Shown here one piece after another: positions 1 to 13,780 of a stretch of 64,000 bases of DNA (position 1 is its first letter; each line of letters opens with the position of its first letter). The notes under the pieces were generated by a model. That model did no database searches and was not told where the DNA came from. It saw only the letters and a list, made by a program, of their open reading frames with translations. The position numbers and the translations under genes were made by a program. The stretch spans positions 1,733,106 to 1,797,105 of the forward strand of contig VUYV01000100.1 of NCBI GenBank assembly GCA_008711295.1. Direction: 5' to 3'. The DNA comes from Anarhynchus alexandrinus (Eukaryota; Chordata; Aves; Charadriiformes; Charadriidae).

Positions 1-795
1 TATAGTTCTAACCCTAAGACCCGTTGCACATTATCTCATCTTTCAACATTTTGATGTTTTAAATTATATGAATTTGACCATAAATGTAGAGACAATCAGA
101 CATAAATCTAAGACTGCAGAAAAAGTCCAAGAACACCAGTTTTGCAGATTTTTTTCAACATGTTATATTCCTTTTGCAGAGCAGAAGTTCTGAAATATAT
201 AAAATTAACAGAAGTAAAAGATAATAAAAATCCCCTTCTTTCCTCTTCTCCCACGAGCTGATTACTCCCAGAAAGGAATTCACCAGTCATATTATTGATT
301 ATTTGTTATCTAAAAGGCAATGTATTTCTCTGCCAACCAGATAAAAACCAAGTATGTATATCAACAGAAAATATGAGTCAGATGAGGACAAGATGTGTAA
401 CTCAAGCTGGCCAGGTTGGTGATATTGTAGCTGAGCACAAAGGAAATTGGCTTTCAGCCTCACTGATTTCAGCTGACACCACAAGAATTTCTCTAGCATT
501 GGAGAAAATTTACAGTGGTCTAAGCAACAACCTTTTCTTGTTTGTTTGCTTCTTTTGGATTTTTTTCCCCACAGTATTTTTACTACACATTTACTACCCA
601 TTTAAAAAACAGGCAAATCATTAACATGACCAAATGTTTCTGAAGGTAGGTCTTATCTTGTAGTAATTATCTTAAATTCTACCAAATGTGTACCTGAAAG
701 GAAAAGGCAAGATCAACTCATTCTACTTTATTCACTTCCTCTTAAATCCACAAAATGCCCAAAAGAGAGTAGTGATAATGTATGTGAGAAACAGG

Positions 796-820
796 AAAAA
801 AAAAAAAAAAAACCAACCAA
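796..820. repeat. Poly(A) tract followed by CCAACCAAAAA
   Basis: Seventeen consecutive A residues run directly into an A-rich tail containing CCAACC. The same A-run-plus-CCAACC signature occurs inside a CR1 copy near 16480 and, more loosely, near 1596 and 6501. It could be a simple repeat or the remnant of a retrotransposed tail. No target-site duplication was identified. Confidence 0.7.
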
Positions 821-2416
821 AAATATGAAACAGACTCTTGTGTACATTCCTATGTCTGCAGAAAATAACTGTAGTTGAAGACGTGGTGTTCTCAGAAATA
901 AATAACAATCCTAAACTGTTGTTATTGCTAGTACAATCCTATTAGTCCCCTGTTTCTTCACCAAACAGATCAGGCTTGGTTAATTTATGAAGGAATTTGA
1001 GAGAGAAGATCCAAAACCTAGTGACGTTGAATGACCCCATGACAGTATTCATACTTAGCAGAAATCTTCCTGGATTCTTTTATCTACGTTGACCCCTCCA
1101 GACGTTCTTTTGTTCGCATTGCTCTATGGCTTATGTTTTATAAATTATGACAGGCCACCAATAGAAAATCAGTCAGCCAAGAAGGGCATCACCTCTTCTG
1201 GCTACAGCATTTTGATTACTTTGGCAGCTTCATTATCATCTCAATCTAATCCCACCTAAGAAAGAAAACTTTGGTTTTCCATTTTCCCTGTCTCTGTGTT
1301 GGCAATATTTCAAATTTATGCTTGACATGCTAATTGAAATAAGTTAGTAAGGCCTCTGGATGATCACATGGAAGATATCAGCCATCAAAAACTAACATCA
1401 TGTGCTTCACTCTGTGGTTTAATGTCATTATTATGACTATTATTACTAAGACAACAAGGAAGAATGAGTGCTAATCTGTATGTATCCATTGGGTGAGTAC
1501 CTGGAGAGATGCAGAGAGATATCATTCAAACCCTGACTTTATTTCTTGTTCAGTATAAGCAATCTGGGAAAAAAATAAAATCAAGGGAGGGGAAAAAACC
1601 AACAAAAAACAGATGAAACAAGTTAGAGTTGACACTGGCTCACAGTCTCAAGTTTTAACATTATTATTATTATTTCTGCTGTCTTTCTTGACAAGGTGAA
1701 ATGATTAGAGCTGGGAGGAATTTAAATATCCAAACTACCACGTGTTTGTCTCCCTGTTGAGGAGCTGATAACCAAATTCTTCAAAACAGCTGCAAATGAC
1801 AGGGAATATGGGGGTGGAAGAGGCTGGGAGAAAACCTAAACCTGAGAAAATTTCAGTCTGGAACCTTATTGGCATGTGCCAGGTCTCAAGGTTAAGACAT
1901 TAGGGGGAGTGATGCTATTACTACATGCAAGAAATAATCTTAAACAACTTGAGTAACTGCTGCTTTTATCTTTTATGGCTAAGCTTTTGGGGTCATGTTT
2001 AATATCCTTTAACTGCTCATCTATTATTATTATGTCTTTTTTTTTTCTTTTCAGATCTCCAAAATAGTTTAAAGGTTTATTAGTAAACTTTTTGGTCTTC
2101 TATTCTATTTATTCAATTGCAGAGTTGTCCTTATAAATATTTAAAGGTTTAGTAATTTATTTTTGCAGGGCTTTTTTCTTATTTTTATATGTTTGCAAAA
2201 TCTCTCCACACTTTCTGTTGATAAGTGGTTTTAGGAAGTGCCAGGCTGTCTGCAAGAAATATGACCAAAAAAGAGGTGTTTAGCAGATACAAAGGGAAAA
2301 GATACTAACAACGTAAGCCATGACTGAAATTCTGACTCTTAGAAAACTGATAGACATTTAACTAGGTACTTTGATGGAAGAAGGAACTCAATACTAGAGT
2401 CAAAAGCTCTTTTATT

Positions 2417-2446
2417 TATATATATATATATATACACACACACACA
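2417..2446. repeat. Compound microsatellite (TA)9(CA)6
   Basis: Nine TA units pass directly into six CA units, followed by a short TGTATATATG extension. This is a typical compound dinucleotide microsatellite and is likely to be length-polymorphic. Confidence 0.95.
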
Positions 2447-5400
2447 TGTATATATGAATAGTCCTGTTGAATCTAGTATATGACCATATCAGAGGATTGG
2501 TTAATGAGTTTAAGTATAATTGAAGCAAGCAGAATATTATTATTCCAAATGCCACTGAAATCCAGCTACCTTCAAAATAAAATATGGCAGAACAACACTC
2601 ACTTTAAATACCTTCAGAAAACTGGGAATGGAATAGGGAATTTGGAAGTTTATTTCCCAATTAATGTAGTTAGTCCAGCTGTGTCAGTTCTTATCATGCT
2701 TCTGTTTCCTTAATAAGAGTTTTCTTGTTTTCTTTGTTCATTTATTTTATTCATTTATTTATTTTAAGATAAAGGTTTCTCTTACCTTGTTAGTGGGAGG
2801 ACCTGAGCCTCAATAGCCTGCTGGTTAGACAACAATCACTATACAATGTGGCAACTTAAAGAATGTTGTAAAATGAGTCCAGAAAAAGGTGAAACTAAAT
2901 ACAGATGAAGGTTCAGACAAAGCCAAATAGAAGTGCTGTAGGTACAGGTCTCTGGAGTTGAAAGAGCCTAGCTCCTTATTGCTACTAAGAAGCACTTTGT
3001 TTTAATTGTTGCTTTTCACTCCTACAGGACACTATATTTACCAATTATTTCCCTCTCATTCTCTGAATTATCTGGATGCCACTCGAATAAAAATAACTGA
3101 AATCTTCAGTGGCCACTAATGAGACCTACTTAAGCAAACATTCACAGTGGCAAGAAGGCAAGTTAACATATGACTGGTGCCACTAGAACATTATTTCCTG
3201 TTTGAAAATGAATAGCAGGTACATAATTTTCCTCCGATCTATTTGGGCAGCTATTCCATCAGATTAAAAGTTTTCAGCTGTGATCTGCCATTTACTTTCT
3301 CTGAGATCTAATGCTGTTGCATTTTTTTTTGTGTGTGTAATAGAACTAATGGCCAAAGGTATAGTTCTGATTGCAGGAGACTATTTATATGATGTTCAGT
3401 GAAAATCTGACAATACAGTATGCTGCCCTAAGTGCTTTCTGAAAAGATGTTTGAACTTTCCCATAATTTTTTCAGACTCAGTTTTGACCCTGCTTACTGG
3501 AGAACAACAGGATGGCAACTGAGAAGGAAATATCTAAATCTAATCTTTCTGGTATTCTTAATTTGGGCTAACATAGTTCTACAGGAAGCAGAATAAGCCC
3601 GTTGTTAGACCTTTGGAAGGAACACAATAGAAACAGAGTTATAAAGAAAAACAACATGAGCTTTTATTAAAAACTGTATAGTAGCCAATGACAACTTAGG
3701 CAAAGATTAAAGATGATTTCACCTATTTCAGAAACACCAAAAAAATGTCTTCTTGCTTGATATGTCTGTTCCCAGGCAAAAAGATGCCAGAGAATAGTAT
3801 AAATAATATTCAAAGTATCACTTACCTAAGGAGTTTTGCGTCTTTTCTCATTAAAGAATGTGAGAAACAGAAATTTCATAGACATTTTACAGTTGTGATT
3901 ACCGAGCTACCTTGAGCTTGTTTACATTATGCTTAATGATTAAAAATATCTGAAATCCAATCTTTTCTAGCTAATCTGCATGAGATATATAAATCACACA
4001 GCTTTTTTTTCCCCATGTCTGATTAAATAATAGTGAATGCCCTTCCAAAGGGACTATTTGTACACTTGAATTAAAAGATTTTTTTTCATCAATATTCATA
4101 CAAGAAATACTAGAATCCATTTTCTTTATCTTTAAATAACTACAACTTGTTCTCAAGAATGTCTGTATAAACTAAATGGAAAAAGTTAGGGAGCATAACA
4201 TCAGTAAATTCTATTTTGAATTATGCACATAAAAATTTTTGGAAACCATCATAATTCTAATGTGTTTATTAGAACATGTATAAAGGAAAGACTTGAAACA
4301 TCACTGAAATTAGAGAAAAACACAAAGTGTTACTTGCTTGACATAACAGTTCATGCAGAATAAAAAAAGACTATGAATCAATCTAAAAACCTAAGAAAAT
4401 CTCCCCAGTTGTTTACAAAATATTTTAAAATAGATACTGCATTTGAAGACATCACAATAATGCTTGAGAATATTCTTCCAATAGGAAAAAAGTAGCTAAA
4501 TTCCTTCACCACACATCTACTGAAATTAGGGATAGTTATATGGAGTAACTCTTTTGTATCTGTCTTATTGATGTCAGTGCAGCTACAAGAAAAGATTAGA
4601 CGGGCAAAGTGGTCTAATCACATTTTTAATCAACTAGGACCATATTTAGACCAAAATAATGCTTGCAGAACTCCACTCAATTGTCGTATAACCCTATGAG
4701 ATTCCTTCCTAGGAGTCTACATTTCTAACGATTATGATGCTTAAATTACCTAAGTCTTGATAAGCCTAAGCAATTTAACACCAGACTTATAAAGTATTTG
4801 GGAAAAGACTTTTTCAATAAAGTTATATTTAGGTTTACTGGGTAATTTCAGGAAGCTTAGCCTTGAAGACATATATGACAGGCATTCTCTGACTGACTCA
4901 AAAATCCCAGGCAGAAAGAAATTTTTTATAGCCAGTAGTCAAGCTGATAGAACATTGAAACAGATATAAGAAAGACTGATACTCAAAACTGGCTTTTTCT
5001 ATTGGATATATCTCTCATCCCTTAGAGCTGTGAGCTGATTCCCTGATTACTATCTATCACGAGGCATAATTCTCTCAGTTCCCCTCCTAAAAGATACTTT
5101 TTTTTTTTTTTAATCCAGTACTCACTGTAAAATAGAGGGAGAAAGAAAAACTTGGTTGTCTGGGGGCTGGATCAGTCAGTGGAGCCCTGTTTTCCAACTC
5201 CTGCTTCACTTCCAAAAAATTTGGCTTAAACTGTTGAGAAGCAACCTCAGCTAATGTTGGTAATTGATTCAGGGTGCAACGAGTTATGGTTCTGACAAGC
5301 AACGTTGATCTAATTTCCTCTCAGCTTTGCAATTTCCTCCCTTTTCCTATCCCATTTTCTCTTGGTTTTCACAATGACAAGGCAATTCCATGGGATGTTA

Positions 5401-6500
5401 AAGTCTGGAAATGCAATTGACCCAAATGGCTTCAATGTGAAACTAATGTAGCCTTTCAGTGCTATGGGATCTGGAAGGAAGTCATCTTCTTCCATGTGAT
5501 CCTCTTCCCTAGCTATTTAAGACCAGTTATCTCATTTTCAAAACTTTGCTTTTTCTTTCAATGAGAGGGCAGGAGATAACTCAATTTTATCACATTTTTT
5601 TATACCATTACTATAGTATTCTCATATAAAAACATTGTGAAACCGGAGGACCTTTACCACAGAAGCATGAGGCAATATATATTCACATGTGGTAACAACT
5701 GCTATGTATTCGGATGGGAATTTCATGCAATTCATTGGGTGACGATTTGAATCTGCCCTGCATGCACACTGAATTCATTGTTCTCAGGAAGAAATTATAC
5801 CCTAAGAAAGTTCATTTTAGAGGGAATTGCATGTGGCGTAGCAATGTCGCAAATCCTTTGAGAATGTCTCTATTGCTTCAGTATACACACATTTGCTTTA
5901 TATGAGGCCACTGTGGGATACCTCCTTATTCTTCCCCAACTGTAAAGTTCATGTAGTACAACAGTGATTTTGCTTATGAGCACATAGAAGAGGGCATTTT
6001 GATGACCAGTGAGATAAACTTATTAGAATCGGTTGTTCAAATTGTGATTGGCTCCTGAAATGACTATTAAAGCCTGTGTCCTCCAAATTTTACTCCCATT
6101 ACGGCTTTTCTTTTCTTTCAGAGACCACTTGGCCCAACAAACCACTTCTCTTCTTGTCATTTGCACAAGTCAGACCCTAAAATTCATACAACAGTCACCA
6201 ATCTTATAGTCCATAGTCTTACTCCATAAGATGCTTATCAATGTTGTCTCATACGTCCTCAGGTGGTTTTGCAGGGATGAGAAAATCCCTGACTGAGAAT
6301 GTTTCACTCTCTGGAGGAATGGAGAAACACACATAGCAAGAAAGGACTTAGTTATAGCTTGGAAAAGAGAGAAATCACAACTTAATCAACTTTCTACCCA
6401 AGACTGGCCACTTGTTTTACCTTATCTATATTGTCTTAGGTTTAATTTCTGGTAAGATTGCAGAGGAACTGCCATTCTTGTATTAGTCATTAAAATTTAA

Positions 6501-6529
6501 GAAAACAAACAAACAAAAAAACCCAACCC
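6501..6529. repeat. AAAC-rich simple repeat
   Basis: The tract contains successive AAAC units, then seven A residues, then CCCAACCC. It is low-complexity sequence with no coding potential. Confidence 0.8.
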
Positions 6530-7325
6530 TGTATATAAATATATGTGAACACTAATACAAAATATGACTGCATAATACCATTATGAAACTGATTTATGTA
6601 TTGGTGAAACAAGTAATAAAATGAAATTCAAACCAATCGGAATTAATCTAATTTCTGTGCTAAATTTTTGGAAACTGCTTTATATATCACAGCTATATAA
6701 TCTTCCCGAAACAGCAAATACCAACCTGACATTTAATTTACTCCTCAGATATGTTAAATAGGAACTCTACTTAAAATTAAAATTATAGGCTTGATAGTTT
6801 ATGGGAGCCAGCCAGCTCCATATAACCAAAGTACCACAGGACTCAGAGTGATTAGTTATTAAATTAATAACCCTTGATAAAATGAGAACTGCACAGAAAA
6901 TTGTGTTAATTTGTACACAGATAACACAGTTACACTAACTATCAATGAAAGCAGAAAACTCCAGCAATGACATGTTCACCCTATGCTAATTTACATATGT
7001 AAATTTCCCTAGGTAACAGTCTCTTCAGCTACAAAATTTTTTATAATAACAGTATGTCAAGCAGGTCTTATATCTATAAAGGAAGATTTCAAGCTCATTA
7101 TCCTGTGAACATTAAAATAATGAACAGAACCCTACTGCTATCCGTCCCCTGTTTTCCCCTTCCCTCTTTCCAACTTTGACATTCAAGACTTAGAAATTAA
7201 TTTACTTCAAGGTACTTAATTTTTATTTTGATGTTTCCTCTGAATTGACTTTTTTAGCAGAAAAGGATCTTGTAGTAACACAGAACCTGCGTGATTCCTC
7301 TTAATAATTGTATCACCTGACTCCG

Positions 7326-7970
7326 AGCTGGTAGTGTGCCCAGGTGGCCCGGAAGGCCAACAGCATCCTGGCTTGTATGAGAAATAATGATGTGGCCAAC
7401 AGTACCAGGAAAGTGATCATCCCCCTGTACTCAACACTGGCGAGGCTGCACCTCAAATACTGCGTACAGTTTTGGGTCCCTCACTACGAGAAAGACATTG
7501 AGCTTCTGGAACACAGCCAAAGAAAAGCAATGAAGCTAGTGAAGGGTCTGGAGCACAAGTCTTATGAGGAGCGGCTGAAGGAACTGGGATTGTTTAGCCT
7601 GGAGAAAAGAAGGCTCAGGGGAGACCTTATCGCTCTCAATAGTTACCTGAAAGGAGGTTGTAGTGAGGTTGGGGACGGCCTCTTCTCCTAAGTAAAAGGT
7701 GATAGAACAAGAGGAAATGGCCTCAAGTTGCACCAGGGGAGGTTTAGATTGGATATTAGGAACTTTCTTCACTGAAAGAGTTATTAAGCACTGGAACAGG
7801 CTGCCCAGGGAATTGGTTAAATGACCATCCCTGGAGGTATTTAAAAGACGTGAAGATATGCAGTTGAGGGACGCCATTTAGTGGTGGACTTGGTAGTGTT
7901 AGGTTTACAGTTGGACATGATGATCTTAAAGGTCTTTTCCAACCTAAATGATTCTATTATTCTATGATTC
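7326..7970 (+). mobile_element. CR1 LINE, 5'-truncated 3' fragment
   Basis: The segment starts inside the CR1 ORF2 C-terminal region and runs through the 3' UTR to the terminal repeat ATTCTATTATTCTATGATTC. Its 3' UTR contains the phrases for 'TTTAGTGGTGGACTTGG' and 'GTTAGGTTTACAGTTGGA', the same group as the minus-strand copy at 16.4 kb and different from the copies at 21.9 and 48.9 kb. 5' truncation is the usual fate of CR1 insertions. No clear target-site duplication is seen, as is usual for CR1. Confidence 0.95.
7344..7691 (+). pseudogene. CR1 ORF2 C-terminal fragment
   Basis: This is a 115-residue open remnant of the region downstream of the reverse-transcriptase core of CR1 ORF2 (the endonuclease/reverse transcriptase used for target-primed reverse transcription). 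Recognisable blocks in order are an [12 protein letters not shown] start, [20 protein letters not shown] around residues 25-44, a [15 protein letters not shown] segment, and [21 protein letters not shown] around residues 76-96. The frame then breaks at a TAA near 7689, and the rest of the C-terminus continues in another frame to about 7885. The endonuclease and all catalytic reverse-transcriptase motifs are absent because the copy is 5'-truncated, so it cannot make an active protein. The opposing minus-strand ORF at 7536-7877 is antisense to this element. Confidence 0.93.
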
Positions 7971-10900
7971 AAAATGTTGGGCGGGGAGGGGGGGAGATCT
8001 ATACATAGATAGAGGGATCATTTAATTGATCAGTCAATCCATCTCTTTAATTGTTGGGCATAAGTGCTGAGTACCATATTTGATTGCAGTGAATGCTTCC
8101 TTCATTAACTGAAATTAACCACTGTTTTGAGATTAAAAAATACCGCCTCAACATTTATTGAAACTACTTCAAAATTTGACCATTTAGGAGAATCTGAAAA
8201 GAATTATCTTCATCTTGTCATTGAGACCTCCCAGCAGAAAAGAGGAAGTGTGAAGACCTATTTCATTTTGCCCATTCCTTGCATGGTTCTACCTAAATTG
8301 TCCCTGCAGGTGACCCTTTGCCACCCTTTTAGATATAGTCAGAGTGGTGGAATCTTTGCCTTTGAAGCCTTTTCTCCAAGGATAACACAAACAATAATGT
8401 CTGGGTCTCAAGGTTGTCCTCTGATCACTATACACTCCCCTCTATAAGAGGAGTACTTCCGAAGGTAATTTCTTTCTGTGCTACATGAAAAAGTGAGCAG
8501 TGCAGGTCTGATACTCTTGCTCATAGGAGAGCATTTTACAATTAAACCTTTAATGCGCCTGAGATCAAAGCCTATATTTCGTATTTTGCCAAAAGAAAGA
8601 AACCAAATCCTCCAAACCTGCCCTCTGAAAGATCTTTCTCCTTTCTACCAAGTACAGATGAAGGCTGGGCAGGAAAGACAAAGATTTCAAGCTAGATATT
8701 CTGACTGAACACTGGGACATAGTTGGAAGCTTGAGCACAAGCTGGGGGTTACAAAATGTGGGCTGTACTGAGCATAACAGCTGCATTTTCAGTTCTGTTG
8801 ATCTATGATGTTAAGCAAATCACCTTCAAATCGGAACCTCTCTAGAGAAATGAAGTCGGTTATATCCCTCAGTTGAAGGAGCTTAGGTTAAACATAAGTA
8901 CTACTATTATTATAACATTGCAGGCTGACCTGCAAAGGTGAAGGGAGAAAGTAGGTAGGATTTCTTGAATTTTCTTTCTCTCTGGAACCCAGATGGCAGT
9001 CTAAAAACACTTGACTTCTGAACTCCAGACTTCAAGTATTATTAGCAGCCCTTTGGCCTCCCATTAAACTGTAGTCTGAAGACTTCACATCGTTAAAAGC
9101 AAGGAAAAAATAAGTGCACAGCTCCAAGCTGGAACAGCCATGATACAAATATAAAGAAAAAGAAAAGGGGAGGAGGAAAGAAAATGAAAACTGCTGTTGC
9201 CGATGAACAAGAGGGAGATTGTTCCAGAAGGCAAGGCAAGACAAGACAGGAGCCAAGGGCGACCACAGCATAGGTGGGACTAGAGACAATGCACCTAGCA
9301 CATAAGTCCAGAGTCCATGCAGGAAAACCTGACCATAATCTAGAGCAGTAGAAGTAGGGATGGACATGGGTTGACCCATAACATTGCCCAGGCCACCATG
9401 ACTGCCCAGGTCTGAGCTGACATGGAGATACAGATCCGGGGCAAAGAGTGCATGGGTTAGGGTCCTGGGGCTTGGCCAGGGCAGTCAAGTTCTATGAGTG
9501 TCCTCAGGACCTTGGAAAAAATGCAAACAAAATTTACATATCTGGCTTGACAGAAGATGTCTGTTGTGCAGAAGTAATGGCTGAAAAACGCAGAACTGCT
9601 TGCACCAGGAGATGGGAGTCCTATGCTGTATCACAGCACAGCTCTGTTACCCTCACTGTCTGGTTGGAAGGAAAAAGTGGCATTAGCTGGAAGGTTTTAA
9701 CACAGATTAGGTCTAGATATAAAAGAGTGACTGGAGAACTAAGGATTCCTATCTTCTGAGTTTGGATCCCTCTGACACTTACAAGAAATAACAGTGCGAC
9801 TCAATTATCCTAATGTGAACTGTGTGTTTTCTGATGTGTATTAATGCACTGTGTCATTATTGTTTGCGTTTTATAAATATAAACTTCCTATAAGGTTTTG
9901 AAAAAATTCTGTAGCTTCTACTGTCAACCAGAAATATTTCTGAGTCTGTTGGGACCTCCTACAGAACTACTCCCAGTCACGTGAGTTCAGATAACTTGTG
10001 GACTTTTCCGAAATCAGGATGATTGTGGTTAATAATTATAGATTTTGAATAATGGTATGCATTAATTATAAATTATCTGAGCTTCTTTATTCTGCATTAT
10101 TATGTTTGTATTTTTCTGACAGGAACAGGCTTTCTTTTGATATTCTTGAAGGTCTCATTTTTGACAGAGGATAGAGGAGAGTGAAACTTCTTCTCATGAT
10201 TTTGATGATTCTTTCTTTAAAATTTAATTGATTTTCTTTTTGGTCCTGGCCCCAGCACAAGGCTCATTCCATTTACCCTTTCTTAGTGTGAGTACTGCAT
10301 TACTCTGAAGACCCAACTTATGTTAATACCTGAAGCATCTTCAGCCGTGAATGGCTGAATTGGTCCCAATAATCCAGACCATTTATAGGTCTTTTGGCAA
10401 AAGGATTTATGTGTTCCCAGGCTTCCTCATTAAATCATGGATGGCAGGTTTTAATCAGGAAAGTATATATATCATGTAATTGTAATTCCCTCAGGAACTC
10501 CAGTAATGCCTTTGCATTTGCACAGTCTCACTACTAACATTACAATGGCTAAGGGTCTGTCTGTCACTATTTCCATTGTAAAAACCTGCAATATTTCCAG
10601 CTGGGGCAATAATTTAGTCATAAAAATTCACATGGTGCTGAAACATAGATCACTCCTAGAAGTAGATCCTGACTTAGTTAATGAGTTTAACTCAACTCAC
10701 TTTAAAGGAAGATTGGGCAAACAATTTGAAAAAAGAAAGAAAAAGAGCTAGTCCGAAACATAGTATATTATCTGCATCTATTGCACAGATAATCTTCATC
10801 TATTGCTTAGATTTATTGTCATGCACTTAGTTTCTTCCTAGTATTTGTATTGTCCTCTTCCTTCCCTTGACTTTAAATTTGATCCTAGTCTCCTTGTAGA

Positions 10901-13717
10901 AAGGGAGATGGGATACTGAAAGCTGTGAGGATTGTGAAAGTATCTGTGTACTTGCATTTGTAGAAAACCTCTCATCAAGGTCTGAAGTGCTGGTGACTAA
11001 AAGTGACGGGAAACAACAAAAAAATTGGTGGATTATTAAAAAGAAATGTCCAATGTAAAAGTATATTTGAAAGGACTAAGAAAGTGTAGTTGTGACTATG
11101 CAAGTGGATATATTTCAGCTGATTATTCAAAAGGCAAAGAAGTTGAGCAAAGTTACAATTAGCAAAAACCATAAATGTCTTGCATAGTTTCACATATCTT
11201 GTACCTTTCTTATTTAAATGATCAGGATCGAGATTTTTAACTAAGAGTGAAATTATAGAAATAGTCTCTAAAGAGTGTCAGCTAATCAGACTGAAAAATG
11301 AGAGAATCAAAGACTTTGTTTGCCCATATCACTGGTAGCTGCTCAACTAATCATTCTCTAAAGCTTTGACTAATCTCATTCAACATTACTCAACAGATGA
11401 TATTTCTGAGCTTTTCTAGGGATGCTACTTGAAACCCCTTAAACCTCACCATTATGAAATGGTGTCTGACACTGAGCCTACGATTTATTTGGCTGTTATG
11501 TATCCAGCTATTCTTGTTTGTACCTTCCCCTACAACTGCCCATGTTAGAACAGATCATTCCTGCATCTCAAAACTGTCCACCTTTCTAACATATATAAGT
11601 GATTACTATAGCCCTACTAAAGACCTGCACAGCTTGGATGCCTAACTCTCTGTTGAATAACCCACAAATAGACTGTATCACAGGAGCATATAGAATTATA
11701 CGGAATTTACTCTGCCTAAGTCAAAAACTTAGGAAGGATGAGGTAGACACAAGGAGTTCCATAAAAAAACCACTCTACGGCTGTAATCACTTGTCTCACT
11801 AATTACCTTTAGTGAATCAAAGCACTATAGCTGCATTTGTTTTGGTTGTTCTTATAATTGTTCTCATAGTCAGTGATAACTCCTCCCTCCCCAGCCCCCA
11901 AGCACACACATTCCCAACAATTAAGGACTGGGTTCCTTTTAATGATTTTATCCAGAGTATAAAAACTTTGAATAAAACTAATGCCAAGAAAATAACCCCC
12001 TTTTTCTAGTCAACTGTACTTTCTGGGTCACTGGAAACTATTGACACTATGGAACAGGAGAATTATGCTAGGTGTTCCCTGCTCCTGGCAGCCTTAACTG
12101 TTTAACTCATTTGGTTTATGTTCATCCATAAAGGTAAGTATAGCTTTGAGAGAAGGATACAGTTTTAGTTCCACTGCATTCCTTCTAGTTAGCAATCAGG
12201 TTTTGATACATATACTTCTTTTGCCTGCATTTGTTTACACTGTAGTCTCAGCCTTCAAATATTCGACATCACAAATTGATTTCACACTTTTGTGTCACTC
12301 AGCCACAGTGCAAAAAGATGTAAAGCTCAAGTGAAATCACTTACACTAAATTCCCTGCCTTTTTCTGGGTATAAGTCTCAGTTTCATAATGTTACTTCAA
12401 TATAGCTCTTGGTGTGTTAATATGATATATTCCAGCTATTAAGTTTTAACATGCATAGCAAGGTTTTTATGAGTGAGGGTTACAGCACAAAATATGAGGC
12501 GTTTTAAGACACCTGCTTTGGCATTTCAAGAAATATTCCCCCAAAAGCAATGAAGTACACTCATGATAAGCTACTAAAAAAATATGTAACTCGCTATCCT
12601 GACCTCTGTCTGCTAAATAACAGATTTCACAGAGTACTGTACTTACCTGAGAATTACTAGAGATTTTCCTTTCACTGGGATATTTCAAGGAAAAAGAAAA
12701 TACTTAGTGGACTTATCCGTGTGTGGATAAGAAAAATTATAGACATCAGTCTAAACATACCCTCCTTAGTTTCTGCTCCAAAGACATTAAAAAAACATTT
12801 TAGAAATTACAGTCTAAACACTGGATTCTTTAGCTGCTTTAAACAGTGATTTAAAGTTTGACATTCCACCCATTTATACACTATCTATGGAATTTTAATT
12901 AGAAAAATAGATTGTTGCTAATAATTAGTAAAGATAGTTAAACCAAAGAAATTCCCTTCTTGATTCCTGTTCCACCTCCCCACACCTTAGATTTCATCTG
13001 ACTCTGATACTCCTTGTACAACTGAAAGAATATAAACTTTGTTTCTGTCTATTACAAGCAGTGACATGTGGATTTCATAGTTTCAGTTTGTATATTGAAA
13101 AACCTGGATGTTTATCCTCTGAATCCATGGCAACTCTGAGATTATTAAATCAAGGCTGGGAAATGCAGTAGCAAAGTCTGTAAACCATGAACATTATTGA
13201 TAGCTTCTACACTGCGTCAGTATTCAGATGGTACAGACTAAACCCCCAAGTTCTCCCTTGCAATGAACTGAGTCAATTAAAAAGAATCTCAGATTGATGA
13301 TTCACAGATTTGAAAGCCAGAAGGCAGCAGCATTTAAGGCCAATGTTTAGTCTGTCCTGCTACAGAAAGCATGCCCTGGGATTATCCTGTGTTCCTTTCC
13401 TACTTGATACAAATACTGCATCTTGCGTAAAATATCCCAACTTGATTTAAACATTTAATAGGGGTCTACCACAATACTTTAAAAAATATTTGAAGGTTAG
13501 GAGCTTAAATACAATGTTCTGTATCTTCATATAATACATATTTGATGTACGATATTCTTTAAAAATACAGAGACTCAATTCTCAGCTTTTCTGGTCTGCA
13601 ATGCTCTTGTCACCTCAGCTGTCAAACAGTTATCAAACTTGAGTTCCTGGTGTCTGTGTTTATACAGACATACAAGTTTATTCTGAAGGGCAGATCAAGC
13701 CATCAATTGACATTTTA
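7971..13717. other. Mostly unique non-coding sequence with a GC-richer block
   Basis: No gene was recognised. The stretch 8970-9770 is visibly richer in G and C than its surroundings and carries overlapping ORFs on both strands (131 aa minus, 103 aa plus). It is described separately among the findings. Around 11.4-12.3 kb several short plus-strand ORFs begin with hydrophobic residues, but they are separated by stops and match nothing I know. A consensus splice donor (AAG|GTAAGTAT) occurs at 12133/12134 without an open exon upstream. Confidence 0.6.
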
Positions 13718-13780
13718 TCATAGAATCGTGTGGGTTAGAGGGGACTTTAATGGTCATCTGGTCCACCCCCTCCTTGATAA
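13718..13780 (-). mobile_element. CR1 LINE 3' tail, short remnant
   Basis: Reading the plus strand, TCATAGAATCGTGTGGGTTAG followed by GGGGACTTTAATGGTCATCTGGTCCA is the reverse complement of a CR1 3' UTR end. Only about 60 bp are recognisable. The sequence to the right (to about 13880) may be a more decayed continuation, but I could not support it. Confidence 0.75.

Larger units (their letters stand above)
1..7325. other. Unique AT-rich non-coding sequence, no gene seen
   Basis: Both strands carry only short ORFs (109 aa or less) with no recognisable domain, no conserved-looking codon pattern and no convincing exon structure. Contents that can be named are a 17-A run near 796, a TA/CA microsatellite near 2417, an AAAC-rich tract near 6501 and many T-rich or A-rich runs. 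No CR1 or LTR remnant was recognised. A conserved enhancer cannot be excluded by eye. Confidence 0.7.

Noticed and set aside
299..624. Pair of opposed ORFs of about 100 aa
   Set aside because: They are mutual shadows with hydrophobic stretches from T-runs and have no known motif.
7536..7877. 113-aa minus-strand ORF
   Set aside because: It is antisense to the CR1 fragment. Similar antisense ORFs over the copies at 21.7, 41.4 and 48.6 kb have the same origin.
12092..12133. Short exon-like segment ending at a perfect GTAAGTAT donor
   Set aside because: All three frames contain a stop and no transcript evidence is available. The donor alone proves nothing.
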